From NCBI GenBank assembly GCA_040389965.1, contig JAZJZF010000014.1:1-64000 (forward strand): 64,000 nt of DNA. The letters run 5' to 3'. Below the pieces are notes generated by a model. It saw nothing but the letters and a program-made list of their open reading frames with translations, did not search any database and was not told the origin of the DNA. This stretch comes from UBA4416 sp040389965 (GTDB lineage Bacteria; Bacteroidota; Bacteroidia; B-17B0; Aurantibacillaceae). Shown here piece by piece: positions 6,447-15,917 of this stretch. Each line of letters starts with the position of its first letter. The first letter of the stretch is position 1. Both the position numbers and the translations under genes were made by a program.

Positions 6447-9188
6447 ATGAAGAAACTTTTTACTATTTTTTTATCTGTTCTGTGTATTAATTCTTTTTCA
6501 CAAAGTCTTAATATTTCAGGTAATGTGCAGGATACCATCGCAAAAGAACCATTAAAGAATGCCATTGTAATGGCTGTAAAACTAATGGATTCAACCTTGG
6601 TAGACTTTACAAGAACAGATGATAAAGGCTTGTTTAAGCTAAAACCACTTCCTATTGACACTTACCAGGTCATTATTTCGCATCCAAAATTTGCCGATCA
6701 GGGTTATTTTATTTTTGGCGATAAAAAAAATCTAAACTACGATTTTGGAAAGATCATTCTACAGCCAAAAAATGTGTCGCTCGACGAGGTAACGATCTTT
6801 GCATTTAAAGACCCTATCTATTATAAAGGCGATACACTTGTATACACAGCCGATTCATTTAAAGTCAAAGCCAATGCAACGGTTGAAGACCTTTTGAAAA
6901 AACTACCGGGCCTTAAAGTAGATAAAGACGGTAAAATTACCTCGCAGGGCAAAGCTGTAGATAAAGTATTGGTAGATGGAGATGAATTTTTTGGAAGCGA
7001 TCCTACAGTTGCTACAAAAAATCTTAATGCCAGCTCTATTGAGTCGGTACAGGTGTATGAGAAAAAAAGCGATGATGCCGCCAATTCAACAACAGGCGAA
7101 GAAACCCAAAAGATCCTGAACTTAAAATTAAAAGATGAAGCAAAAAAAGGATACTTTGGTAAAGTAAGCGGAGCCAGCGATTTCCAGAAATTTTATGAAG
7201 GAGAAGTCCTTGCCAATTATTTTAAAAAGAAATTAAAAGTATCTGTGTTTGGTTTGGCGAGTAATACACCTCGTTCGAGTTTTGGTTGGGGCGATATGTT
7301 TAAGTACGGGCTCAATAACGAAATGAACATGGGCACAAACGATAATGGAGACAATTTCTATTATGGCAACAATAATCCACCACAGGGGATTCCGCAAACT
7401 TTAAAATCGGGGCTTTATTACACTGACAAGATCAGCAAAAAAACAAAAATAGGATTTAATTACTCCTATAATGCAAGTCAGCTAAATGCCAAAACAACTA
7501 ATAACTCTCAATACTTTTTAACAGATACCTCCTACTCTTCATCAAACGTAAATCAGTCCTTACAAAAAAATGAAGCGCATAGTATCAATTTTACACTCAA
7601 CCAGGAAATAGATTCATTAACTGAATTAAGTCTCAATTCAAAAATAAAGTTCCTGAGCGATAAGTCTTCCAGTTCAAATGTAACTGATTTTGTAACAAGC
7701 GATAATATAAAAACAAGAAATACAAGCATAGCTAACTCCAGTAACGGCAATGGTTACGACATCAGCAATAATTTAAAGCTCTTACGAAAATTTAAAAAGA
7801 AAGACCGTTTGCTGACATTAAATTATAATAATACATTTTCCAATAACGAGTCTAATGGCCTTCTTAAAACAGATAACAGCTTTTATTTAGGTTCAGGCTC
7901 TTACATCAATTCCATCAATCAGAAAAAAACAAACGTTAGCAACGGTCAGAACCACTTCATTGGCGGTAGTTTCATGGAACCATTAACTAAAAAAATAAAA
8001 ATGGAACTCTCATATGATTTCATGTATTATAGAAGTACACAGAATAAAAAATCATTAAATAATATTGGAGGTGAATACACTTTAATAGATTCAACACTCA
8101 CCAATAATTTTATTAATACCAAACAAATTAACCGGGCAGGCCTTAAATTTATTTATGAAGTAAAAAAGTTAAGATTCACACTCGGTACAAAAGTGAGGAA
8201 TGTGTATGTAAAGAATAATAACATTTTCAAAAACCAACAACTCACACAAAACTTTAACAACATCCTTCCTTTCTCTTCATTAAGGTATAAATTTTCTGAT
8301 AATAAATCCATTGATGTATCCTACCGGACAAACTCTACAAACCCTTCCATATCTCAGTTACAGCCAATACCCGATAATACAAATCCTAACTTTATCAATA
8401 TTGGTAATCCGGGTTTATTGCCAACGTTTAACAATGAGTTCAATTTAAATTTTAACTCGTGGAAACCAATCAGCGGTAAGTACACCTGGTTTGGATTAAA
8501 CTACGACATCACAAACAATGATTTTTCAAACAGAACCTATTATGATAGTATTGGACGAAGCGTAAGTCAAACCATAAACGTGAACGGAAACCAATCGGGA
8601 AGTTTTTACTTTGGAACAAGTATTCCTTTCTTCTCCAAAAAATTTGAAGTTCAGCCCAATGCAAACGGATCCATTTCCAATAACAAAACAATCATTAATA
8701 ATCAGGAAAATAAAACACAGGATATAAGAACTAATATTGGTTTGGAATTACGTTTAAATTTCGAAAAAATAACAGCAGGTTTAACAGGATATGCGGAGTA
8801 TAATCAATCCTCTTCTACCCTTAACACCAATAGTATAAAGCCCTATACGGCACAGGGTCTTAACGCCAATATAGGAATAGACTTTCCTAAAAAGATCAGG
8901 CTCGAAAGCGATGCCGCCTATACCCTTAATGCGAAAAGAAGTAACGGGTATAATATTAATTACCTTGTATGGAACGCTTCTTTAGCCAAAACATTTTTCA
9001 AAAAGGAAAACCTGATTGTTGGTTTTTATGCTTATGATATGCTAAACCAAAACATCAGCGTAAACCGTAGCATTACCAGTAATATTATTTCAGATACCAA
9101 AACAAATATTATCTCCCGTTATTTTTTATTGAAAGCCACATTTAAGTTCAACAGTAATAAAGTAAAGGAGGAAGGAGATTATGACTAG
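6447..9188 (+). CDS. Outer-membrane beta-barrel (TonB-dependent-receptor-like) protein
   Basis: A 913-residue protein with a Sec signal peptide (cleavage after about residue 18, SFSQ/S). It has a carboxypeptidase-regulatory-like Ig fold at about 22-110 (ISGNVQDTIAKEPLKNAIV), then a plug-like region (TVEDLLKKLPGLKVDKDGKI, about 145-165, and VLVDGDEFFGSDP), and a long barrel with many Asn/Ser/Thr-rich strands. This is the outer-membrane beta-barrel family common in Bacteroidota, smaller than SusC and lacking a clear TonB box. The substrate is unknown. The 3' end overlaps the GLPGLI gene by 8 bases, so the two are translated together. Confidence 0.92.
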   Translation: MKKLFTIFLSVLCINSFSQSLNISGNVQDTIAKEPLKNAIVMAVKLMDSTLVDFTRTDDKGLFKLKPLPIDTYQVIISHPKFADQGYFIFGDKKNLNYDFGKIILQPKNVSLDEVTIFAFKDPIYYKGDTLVYTADSFKVKANATVEDLLKKLPGLKVDKDGKITSQGKAVDKVLVDGDEFFGSDPTVATKNLNASSIESVQVYEKKSDDAANSTTGEETQKILNLKLKDEAKKGYFGKVSGASDFQKFYEGEVLANYFKKKLKVSVFGLASNTPRSSFGWGDMFKYGLNNEMNMGTNDNGDNFYYGNNNPPQGIPQTLKSGLYYTDKISKKTKIGFNYSYNASQLNAKTTNNSQYFLTDTSYSSSNVNQSLQKNEAHSINFTLNQEIDSLTELSLNSKIKFLSDKSSSSNVTDFVTSDNIKTRNTSIANSSNGNGYDISNNLKLLRKFKKKDRLLTLNYNNTFSNNESNGLLKTDNSFYLGSGSYINSINQKKTNVSNGQNHFIGGSFMEPLTKKIKMELSYDFMYYRSTQNKKSLNNIGGEYTLIDSTLTNNFINTKQINRAGLKFIYEVKKLRFTLGTKVRNVYVKNNNIFKNQQLTQNFNNILPFSSLRYKFSDNKSIDVSYRTNSTNPSISQLQPIPDNTNPNFINIGNPGLLPTFNNEFNLNFNSWKPISGKYTWFGLNYDITNNDFSNRTYYDSIGRSVSQTINVNGNQSGSFYFGTSIPFFSKKFEVQPNANGSISNNKTIINNQENKTQDIRTNIGLELRLNFEKITAGLTGYAEYNQSSSTLNTNSIKPYTAQGLNANIGIDFPKKIRLESDAAYTLNAKRSNGYNINYLVWNASLAKTFFKKENLIVGFYAYDMLNQNISVNRSITSNIISDTKTNIISRYFLLKATFKFNSNKVKEEGDYD
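9164..9176 (+). promoter_or_regulatory. Shine-Dalgarno-like AAAGGAGG upstream of the GLPGLI start
   Basis: A near-perfect anti-16S match (AAAGGAGG at 9164-9171) lies 9 bases before the ATG at 9181. Strong Shine-Dalgarno sequences are rare in Bacteroidota. This one is inside the last codons of the barrel gene (encoding KEEGD), so it may be incidental, but it is well placed for coupled re-initiation. Confidence 0.4.
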
Positions 9189-9900
9189 ATATATTATACT
9201 ATTTTACTTTTTCGTACAGGCATTTCAAATGAATAGCCAGATCAGCTATGGTAAAATAACTTACGAAAGAAAAACAAACCTTTATAAAAAATTTAAAGAT
9301 AATGGCGATGTAAAAGATTGGCTTAAAGAAGAAGATAAAAATAAAGTAGATATTTTTGAGCTTTATTTTAATGATTCCATATCCGTATTTAAACCACAGG
9401 AAAGCAATCTTGTAGAACGTATGAGTTGGGCTACCAGCAAAAATGTGGTATACCAAAATCAAGCGAACCGTACCCGCCTAACAGAAAAAAGTATCTGGGG
9501 CGAAAAATTTCTGGTGCAGGATTCGGTAAGAAATTTTAAATGGAAGATCACCGACAGTAAACGAAAAATATGCGGCTACCAATGTCGCAAAGCTGTTTGG
9601 GTTGCAAATGATACAACCCGACTTTATGCATGGTTTAGTAGCGAAGTAATGCCGTCTATTGGCCCGGAAAGTTTTGTAGGTTTGCCCGGAACCATACTTG
9701 GCCTTGCTACAGAAGACGGTGGCGTTATTTACTTTGCCAAAAGTATCGATATTGTAAAAACAGATGCAAGCCTGATTCTACCTAAAAAGACAAAACAAAA
9801 AATATACAAAGTCGCCGAATTACGTGCCCAGTTAGAAAAGGACTATGGTAAAGAAAAATGGGGTAAAACCATGATTTACAACAACTTTGAAATTTGGTAA
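9181..9900 (+). CDS. GLPGLI family protein
   Basis: A 239-residue protein with a short N-terminal signal peptide (about residues 1-19). It carries the family signature as GPESFVGLPGTILGL near residue 160-175, with the C-terminal basic/charged segment usual in the family, which is named after this motif and is confined to Bacteroidota. The function is not known; members are secreted or periplasmic and often follow an outer-membrane barrel gene, as here. The start overlaps the preceding stop. Two Cys residues in ICGYQCRK could form a disulfide. Confidence 0.9.
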   Translation: MTRYIILFYFFVQAFQMNSQISYGKITYERKTNLYKKFKDNGDVKDWLKEEDKNKVDIFELYFNDSISVFKPQESNLVERMSWATSKNVVYQNQANRTRLTEKSIWGEKFLVQDSVRNFKWKITDSKRKICGYQCRKAVWVANDTTRLYAWFSSEVMPSIGPESFVGLPGTILGLATEDGGVIYFAKSIDIVKTDASLILPKKTKQKIYKVAELRAQLEKDYGKEKWGKTMIYNNFEIW

Positions 9901-9948
9901 AAAAGGCTAACATCTGCCTCAATTCTTAATAATTCTGCATTTCTTTTC

Positions 9949-9956
9949 TATATTTG
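9949..9956 (+). promoter_or_regulatory. TAnnTTTG promoter box before the CHU_C gene
   Basis: TATATTTG matches the Bacteroidota -7 consensus and ends 5 bases before the ATG at 9962. A clear -33 TTTG is not visible. If used, transcription would begin at or next to the start codon, giving a leaderless message. Confidence 0.45.
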
Positions 9957-9961
9957 TGAGA

Positions 9962-11020
9962 ATGATTAAGTACCGTTTAGCATATTTTTTTGCCTGTATC
10001 GCTTTTATAAACTCTGCCTTTGCACAGCTTACTGCAAATGCAGGAGCCAATAAAAATATCTGTCCTAATAAAACGGTTACCCTTGGCGGCTCTCCTACTG
10101 CATCCGGTGGTGCTCAACCCTATTCCTATAGCTGGCAACCTTCTACCTTTTTAAATTCAACAACTTCTCCAAACCCCACTGCAACAAACATTACGGGTTC
10201 CATTGAATATACAGTAACTGTAACCGATAAAAATGGAAATACAGCATCAAGCACGATTGTATTCTATGTAGATGCGATTAATACATTTAATGCAGGAGTT
10301 GATACAGGTTATTGCTTTGGAGAGCAAAATGGGATTCGAATAGGAAGCCCGGCTAATAACAATACTAATCATGTGTTTACATGGCAGCCTGCCACAGGGC
10401 TCGACGATCCCTCTTCTACAAATCCTTTAGCAACCAATACGATAACCACACAATACACACTTACAGTATCAAACAATGGCTTTTGCGAATCCAGGAAAAC
10501 AGTAGTAACCGTAACTCCTTTTCCGAAACCTTTTGTAGACGCCAGCCCTGATACAGTTATTGATGAAGGAAATACGATTACATTAAACGGAACAGGTTCA
10601 ATTCATAATTATTGGTCACCGGATTATAATCTCAGGTATGGAGGAACACCTACCCCCGATGTATGGCCTATTGTTACAACAACCTATACCATAGGTGTAG
10701 AGGACTCCCATCGATGCACGAACTACGACACTGTAACGGTAAGGGTTATTAATGGCGACAAACTCTTTTTTTACAGTGCCTTTACGCCGAATGGGGATGG
10801 CGATAACGATTTTTTTTACATTGGTAATATCGAGAAGTTTCCGGATAACAATTTAAAAATTTACAACCGTTATGGCAAAGTTATTTTTAGCGCAACCAAT
10901 TATACAAACAATTGGGATGGAACCTATTTAGGAAATCAGATTCCTACCGGAACTTATTTTTACATTTTTACAGATGGAGTTGATAAAAAATATAAGGGAA
11001 CAGTTACCATTCTGAGGTAA
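9962..11020 (+). CDS. Secreted protein with gliding-motility-type (CHU_C) C-terminal T9SS domain
   Basis: A 352-residue protein. I prefer the ATG at 9962 over the in-frame GTG two codons upstream. A signal peptide (residues 1-22, ending SAFAQ) is followed by two or three PKD/Ig-like repeats, seen in the recurring pattern of C-P-N/G, YSYSWQPST, NPTATN and YTVTVTD, and again TWQPATGLDDPSSTNPLATN. The C-terminal ~85 residues begin AFTPNGDGDNDFF and run through NRYGKVIF to IPTGTYFYIF. This is the gliding-motility-associated type B sorting domain that directs export by T9SS, so it is likely displayed on the cell surface. It meets the next gene tail to tail with no bases between the stops. Confidence 0.9.
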   Translation: MIKYRLAYFFACIAFINSAFAQLTANAGANKNICPNKTVTLGGSPTASGGAQPYSYSWQPSTFLNSTTSPNPTATNITGSIEYTVTVTDKNGNTASSTIVFYVDAINTFNAGVDTGYCFGEQNGIRIGSPANNNTNHVFTWQPATGLDDPSSTNPLATNTITTQYTLTVSNNGFCESRKTVVTVTPFPKPFVDASPDTVIDEGNTITLNGTGSIHNYWSPDYNLRYGGTPTPDVWPIVTTTYTIGVEDSHRCTNYDTVTVRVINGDKLFFYSAFTPNGDGDNDFFYIGNIEKFPDNNLKIYNRYGKVIFSATNYTNNWDGTYLGNQIPTGTYFYIFTDGVDKKYKGTVTILR

Positions 11021-11908
11021 CTATTTTTTAATGATCAACGTATCAAAACTGGGTGAATAACCGCAAAAAGCGCCAATAACACCCGCTCCGCCACTTATGT
11101 TACTCTGAATATTAGCAGGTGCCGAAAAGGGATTTCCATTACTTGCTTTATTACTGTAATACGAACGCCAGAACAGGTATTCGGTAGTACCTATGGTACA
11201 GAATTTTATGATCACCGTATCACCAATATTATAATATCCGGCATGGGGTTGATCGCTATAGCCATCGCGCTCATTAGGCTGAGGAGGGCGTTCATACGAA
11301 AAATCGAAACTGGTACCATCAATAAATTTATCATCAAACGCCGAATTGAAAGGTGCCACAAAAAACTGGTCTTTGGTTATTCGTTTGGCAAACCACCTGT
11401 AGCAATTTCCTTTCCCAACAGGATCCGTTAAATGCCCCCAGGCATAGCCAAAGGTATCAGTCTCAGCTTTAAAAAAAACACTGTCTAATGGAATAGGATT
11501 CAAAATATTAGTAATACTTGTATAAGTATCTCCATTATATTTTATAGTCATAAGGTATGATTTACCAACCTGGCCAAACAATTTGGTTCCCAAATACAAA
11601 TAACCGGTAGTAGGATCGAGCTCTTTCAACGTGTCCACAACCACTCCGTCGGTTATTGTAATAAAAGCGCCTTTTACAAAAAACCGCGTAGGATCACTCA
11701 AATCAACATTTCCAAAATAGGGAGCAGTCATAGATAATAGCACTTGCGCTGTCTTCCCCGTTTCAATACTGGCTTCTACTACTAACTTTTCCTTATAAGC
11801 AGGCAGCTTAACATCAATGTCTTTCTGGCAGGATGCAAACAATAAAACAACCGCAAATAACGGAGTACTTTTAAATGTATAGGATAAATAGATCTGTATC
11901 TTTTTCAT
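11021..11908 (-). CDS. DUF4249 family lipoprotein
   Basis: A 295-residue protein with a long N-terminal hydrophobic segment and a lipobox (FASC, Cys about residue 27), so it is predicted to be lipid-anchored. It continues with the KLVVEASIETGKTAQVLLS region typical of DUF4249, a family found in Bacteroidota next to TonB-dependent receptors. It lies 4 bases downstream of such a receptor gene on the same strand, so the two form an operon and may act together at the outer membrane, as SusD-like partners do. The ligand is unknown. Confidence 0.88.
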   Translation of the reverse strand: MKKIQIYLSYTFKSTPLFAVVLLFASCQKDIDVKLPAYKEKLVVEASIETGKTAQVLLSMTAPYFGNVDLSDPTRFFVKGAFITITDGVVVDTLKELDPTTGYLYLGTKLFGQVGKSYLMTIKYNGDTYTSITNILNPIPLDSVFFKAETDTFGYAWGHLTDPVGKGNCYRWFAKRITKDQFFVAPFNSAFDDKFIDGTSFDFSYERPPQPNERDGYSDQPHAGYYNIGDTVIIKFCTIGTTEYLFWRSYYSNKASNGNPFSAPANIQSNISGGAGVIGAFCGYSPSFDTLIIKK

Positions 11909-11912
11909 GGCA

Positions 11913-14366
11913 TCAAAATTTAAAATTCCATGTAATAGTTGGTAATATAGGAAACAACGACACCTGTTTTCCCTTAACAGTATAATTGCCTTTTAAGAAA
12001 TCACCCTGGGCATCAAAATAAACGAGATAAGGATTATGCCTGTTGTACACATTAAAAATACTGAGTGTCCAGCTTCCCTGGTAATTCTTAGCCCAGGATC
12101 TTGGCAATTTAATTTTCGTAATATCTTTTCCCCTTCTTTCATAGCGTTTTTCAAACCTTGCCTGTTTTCGGCGAAGTTGCTTATCCCTGTCAGGCGTATA
12201 CGTTGCAGATAGATCCAATCGATGGTAATCCGGGAATTTATAAGAGTTACGTAAACCGTAATCATAACTTACACCGCCTTCGTAAGCAAACAAACCGTTA
12301 GGAAGCGTTCCGCGGTTTCCAGTTCCGTAAACAAACACAAGACCAAAATTCCATACTTTATTAGGGTCGTATGTTATCACTAACGATGCATCATGCCTTC
12401 TGTCGTATTTTGCAAGGTATCTTTGTCCATAATTAATATCTTTAAATTGCCTCCAGGTCCATGATAAGGTGTAGCCAACCCAGCCTGTAAGTTTACCGGT
12501 GCGTTTTTTAAAGAAAAATTCAGCGCCATAAGCCTCTCCCTTACCGTACGTAAAAGCATTGTCAGGATTATCAAATACATTATCCTGCGGCTCAGCACCT
12601 TCTTTGTAGTCAATCTGGTTTGCCATGGTTTTGTAATACACTTCCACCGAAGACTCAAACATATCCTTATTAAAATTTTTGAAAACCCCTAAGGCATATT
12701 GGTTTCCCAGCTGCGGCTTGATCAAGTCTGTAGATGGCATCCACACATCTGTTGGCAAACTTACCGAAGAAATACTTGCCAAATGAATGTATTGGTAGTT
12801 ACGGGTATACGAAGCCTTAACCGACAAGCTTTTTGTAAAACTATACCTTATACTTGCTCTTGGCTCCAACCCATGATAATCCACTACTTTTTTTCCGGGG
12901 CCATAAACGTTTGTATCTACGGTTCTTCCGAACTGATCTTTTACATACCTTGTAAACGGCCCAACCTGCGCAAAGTAGCTAAACCGGAGCCCTGCATTTA
13001 CTTTCAATCGTTTGGTAATCTCCCAGTCATCTGCAATATAAATAGCGGCATCGTGCGAATACAACCGAATGATCTTACCTATATCAAAAATGGTTTCTCC
13101 TTGCTTAGCACTAACGTTACTGGGAGTAAACGTATGGTATATATAGTTAATACCGGCTTTTATATTATGCCTTGGATTAGGAATGTATACAAAATCATAC
13201 TTTGCTGTCCAGTCTTTAATTCCTGAAAACAATGTGAGTTCAAAGTTGGATTGGGCAGCTGTAAACGAAAAATCATAATTGGTATAAGTAACAGAAGCAT
13301 TGGAAAACAATTTCGAACTAAATAAATGATTCCACCTCAAACAGGCAACTGTATTGCCCCAGGGAACATGTACATTAAAAGAAGATTCGGCGTCTTTAAA
13401 ATCGAACACATCTTTACCATGATAAACGCTTAAAAACAGCCTGTCTTTGTGGGAGATCTGCCAATTCAGTTTGGCATTAAGATCATAAAAATAATAACTC
13501 GACCCTGCAAAATCTGACTTAGGACGAATGTATTTAAAAACAGGTTTCGACAAGACATCAAGATACGTTCGCCTTGCAGAAACAATAAACGAAACTTTGT
13601 CTTTCACTATAGGCCCCTGAATGGTTAATCGCGAGGCAATAACACCAAGGCCTCCATCTACCTGAAACTTTTGCGAGTTCCCTTCCTTCATCGAAATATC
13701 CAGCACCGAAGATAAACGGCCTCCGTATTGAGCCGGCATTCCTCCTTTTATAAGATTTACATTTTTAATAGCGTCACCATTAAACACCGAAAAAAAACCT
13801 AATAAATGAGCCGCATTATAAATAGGCGCATCATCCAGCAATATCAGGTTTTGATCGGGTCCGCCACCCCGTACATAAAACCCCGAGTTACCATCACCGG
13901 CAGACTTTACACCCGGCAATAGCTGAATCGATTTTAAAATGTCAACCTCTCCCATAAAAGCCGGCAGCTTTTTTATTTGTGCAATGTCCAACTGTATCGC
14001 ACTCATTTGAGAACTCTGCACATTATCATCTGTTTTTTCGCCGGTTATTTCTACTTCATTTAAATCCTTACCCAGGGGGGCCAGTGATAAGGTTTTCGAA
14101 ACATTTTCTTTAAGATAAATTGTATCCGTAAACGGTTCGTAACCCAAATAACTGCATACAAAAGTATACTTACCTGCCGGTAGTGTAAGCGAAAAGAAAC
14201 CATAAGCATTAGTGCTTGTGCCAATCATACCTTCTCTCACATACACATTAGCGCCAATAGCAGATTCACCGTTCGATTTATCTTTTACATAACCGCTTAT
14301 TGTGAAATTCTGCGCAATACCAAGGCACGGCAAAAACAATATAATTATCAGCAGTTTTTTAAGCAC
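11913..14366 (-). CDS. TonB-dependent receptor with carboxypeptidase-like domain
   Basis: An 817-residue outer-membrane receptor. It has a signal peptide (1-18, GIAQ/N), a carboxypeptidase-like regulatory domain (about 20-105: ISGYVKDKSNGESAIGANVYV, with GYEPF), then a plug domain (about 120-230) with SIQLLPGVKSAGDGNSGFYVRGG and LLDDAPIYN, and a beta-barrel ending in a C-terminal aromatic/basic NFKF as outer-membrane proteins do. It is shorter than SusC. The plug motifs suit an active TonB-driven importer. The co-transcribed DUF4249 lipoprotein is its probable partner. The substrate cannot be told from sequence. Confidence 0.93.
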   Translation of the reverse strand: MLKKLLIIILFLPCLGIAQNFTISGYVKDKSNGESAIGANVYVREGMIGTSTNAYGFFSLTLPAGKYTFVCSYLGYEPFTDTIYLKENVSKTLSLAPLGKDLNEVEITGEKTDDNVQSSQMSAIQLDIAQIKKLPAFMGEVDILKSIQLLPGVKSAGDGNSGFYVRGGGPDQNLILLDDAPIYNAAHLLGFFSVFNGDAIKNVNLIKGGMPAQYGGRLSSVLDISMKEGNSQKFQVDGGLGVIASRLTIQGPIVKDKVSFIVSARRTYLDVLSKPVFKYIRPKSDFAGSSYYFYDLNAKLNWQISHKDRLFLSVYHGKDVFDFKDAESSFNVHVPWGNTVACLRWNHLFSSKLFSNASVTYTNYDFSFTAAQSNFELTLFSGIKDWTAKYDFVYIPNPRHNIKAGINYIYHTFTPSNVSAKQGETIFDIGKIIRLYSHDAAIYIADDWEITKRLKVNAGLRFSYFAQVGPFTRYVKDQFGRTVDTNVYGPGKKVVDYHGLEPRASIRYSFTKSLSVKASYTRNYQYIHLASISSVSLPTDVWMPSTDLIKPQLGNQYALGVFKNFNKDMFESSVEVYYKTMANQIDYKEGAEPQDNVFDNPDNAFTYGKGEAYGAEFFFKKRTGKLTGWVGYTLSWTWRQFKDINYGQRYLAKYDRRHDASLVITYDPNKVWNFGLVFVYGTGNRGTLPNGLFAYEGGVSYDYGLRNSYKFPDYHRLDLSATYTPDRDKQLRRKQARFEKRYERRGKDITKIKLPRSWAKNYQGSWTLSIFNVYNRHNPYLVYFDAQGDFLKGNYTVKGKQVSLFPILPTITWNFKF

Positions 14367-14436
14367 AGTTAAAAATAGGGTATATTTAATGGAATAGGTC
14401 TCTTAAAAAATTATAAAATTAGTTTATCTTAAAAGA

Positions 14437-15906
14437 TCAGTACGAATTTAAAATATAATTCCTGATATAATTTGTCCGCCATTCCTGGTTTGCAGGCGCA
14501 TTTAACAATTCCATAACGGGTTTATCATCTTCGTTTATAGCACCATTATCACTCATTATTAATGGATACAACTCATTATGTAAACTCACATCCAAAGGTT
14601 TTAAACTTGCCACAATTAACAAGTTACGGTATGCTTCATCTTCGCCGGAAGCACATATCTTTAAATGAAACCCAGCTTGTTTTAATGTTGCCAGTAAACA
14701 TTGAGTTCCTAAGCCTTTTATACCTGTTAAATAACCATGCGTATTAATTAAAACAACAGCATTAGTATCCAGCATGGTTTTTAATTTTACTAAACTTTGT
14801 TTGGTTATAACATGTACAGGTTGCTCTTCTGCTTTAAAAATATCAAACAAAATGAGTTTGTATTTTTTATCCGATACATTGATAAAATGCCTGGCATCAT
14901 CACAAACTGTTTTTACAGCAGAATTCAAATAAAAAAAGCGCTTAGCCATGTCTATGATCCGTTCGTCAAATTCTACTCCCGTAACCTTGTAACCTTTATC
15001 TGTAAGCATATTGGAAACTACCCCTCCACCAAGGCCAAGTACAAGTGCCTCCCCTTTGGGGAAATAGATGCTGTTTTTCTCAAGGAGATGAACATATTCT
15101 GAAACAGATGCTCTACTGTCTATATTCATTTCTGTTTGTACGATGGTATTAATCAATAATTTTCGGATCAATACCGACTCATTAGCCCGTGAAGGCTCTT
15201 CGCGTATTTCGAGCTTTCCTAAAATACCATCGGTTTCATAAACCGTATATAAATTCCTGTGAGATTTTGCAAAACTATATAACGAAAAACATAAAACCGG
15301 CAACACAATTACCATAAACGCTTTACTGCTTTTCTTAGATAGTAATAGTAAACTTGCCAGAGCCAATAAAACAGCAAAACAAATGAGGGTCAGCTTTACA
15401 CCAATAGTAGGAATCAGATAAAAGCCACACATAAACGTGGCTACTATTCCGCCCAGAGTTGATATCGCATAAATTTTACCACTGTTCTCGCCACTCGTAT
15501 CAGTTGTATGTGTAAGCATTGAAATGATCATCGGGGAAATTGACCCCATGCAAAACATGGTAGGAAATAGTAATAGACATACACTTATTATAACAGCAGG
15601 GATCAGCGAAAAGTGAGCTCCTGCAACATAAAAAATGCTATTCATAAAAGGCATAAGGCACAAACAACATACCGCTGCAATTAATAAATACAACACATTT
15701 TTTTCTTTATGATCTTTTCGGCTTAACCTTCCTCCAAAAAAATAGCCTCCCGCCAGGCCTCCCAATGTGATGGCCATTACCGAACTCCATACATATAAGC
15801 TGCTGCCAAAAAAGGGTGCCAGTAATTTTGCTCCGGAAATTTCTGCAGACATCACAGAAGCGCCTTCTACAAAAGAAATAATAAAAAGCCTGTATTTATT
15901 AAACAT
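14437..15906 (-). CDS. Fused membrane / spermidine-synthase-like methyltransferase-fold protein
   Basis: A 489-residue protein. The first ~200 residues form about six membrane helices with Gly-rich turns (GGLAGGYFFGG; GSISPMIISML). The C-terminal half (about 225-480) has a class I Rossmann fold of the spermidine-synthase type: EALVLGLGGGVVSNML (glycine loop), TGVEFDERII (acidic ribose-binding residue) and KLILFDIF. Such fusions are widespread and are annotated as fused spermidine synthases, but their reaction is mostly untested. An upstream 238-residue gene ends 11 bases before this start on the same strand, so they likely share a transcript. Confidence 0.85.
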   Translation of the reverse strand: MFNKYRLFIISFVEGASVMSAEISGAKLLAPFFGSSLYVWSSVMAITLGGLAGGYFFGGRLSRKDHKEKNVLYLLIAAVCCLCLMPFMNSIFYVAGAHFSLIPAVIISVCLLLFPTMFCMGSISPMIISMLTHTTDTSGENSGKIYAISTLGGIVATFMCGFYLIPTIGVKLTLICFAVLLALASLLLLSKKSSKAFMVIVLPVLCFSLYSFAKSHRNLYTVYETDGILGKLEIREEPSRANESVLIRKLLINTIVQTEMNIDSRASVSEYVHLLEKNSIYFPKGEALVLGLGGGVVSNMLTDKGYKVTGVEFDERIIDMAKRFFYLNSAVKTVCDDARHFINVSDKKYKLILFDIFKAEEQPVHVITKQSLVKLKTMLDTNAVVLINTHGYLTGIKGLGTQCLLATLKQAGFHLKICASGEDEAYRNLLIVASLKPLDVSLHNELYPLIMSDNGAINEDDKPVMELLNAPANQEWRTNYIRNYILNSY

Positions 15907-15917
15907 TCCGTTTAATG

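Noticed and set aside
12699..13226. 175-residue + strand frame inside the TonB receptor gene
   Set aside because: The minus strand codes a clear TonB receptor here; the + frame has unnatural composition and no start context.
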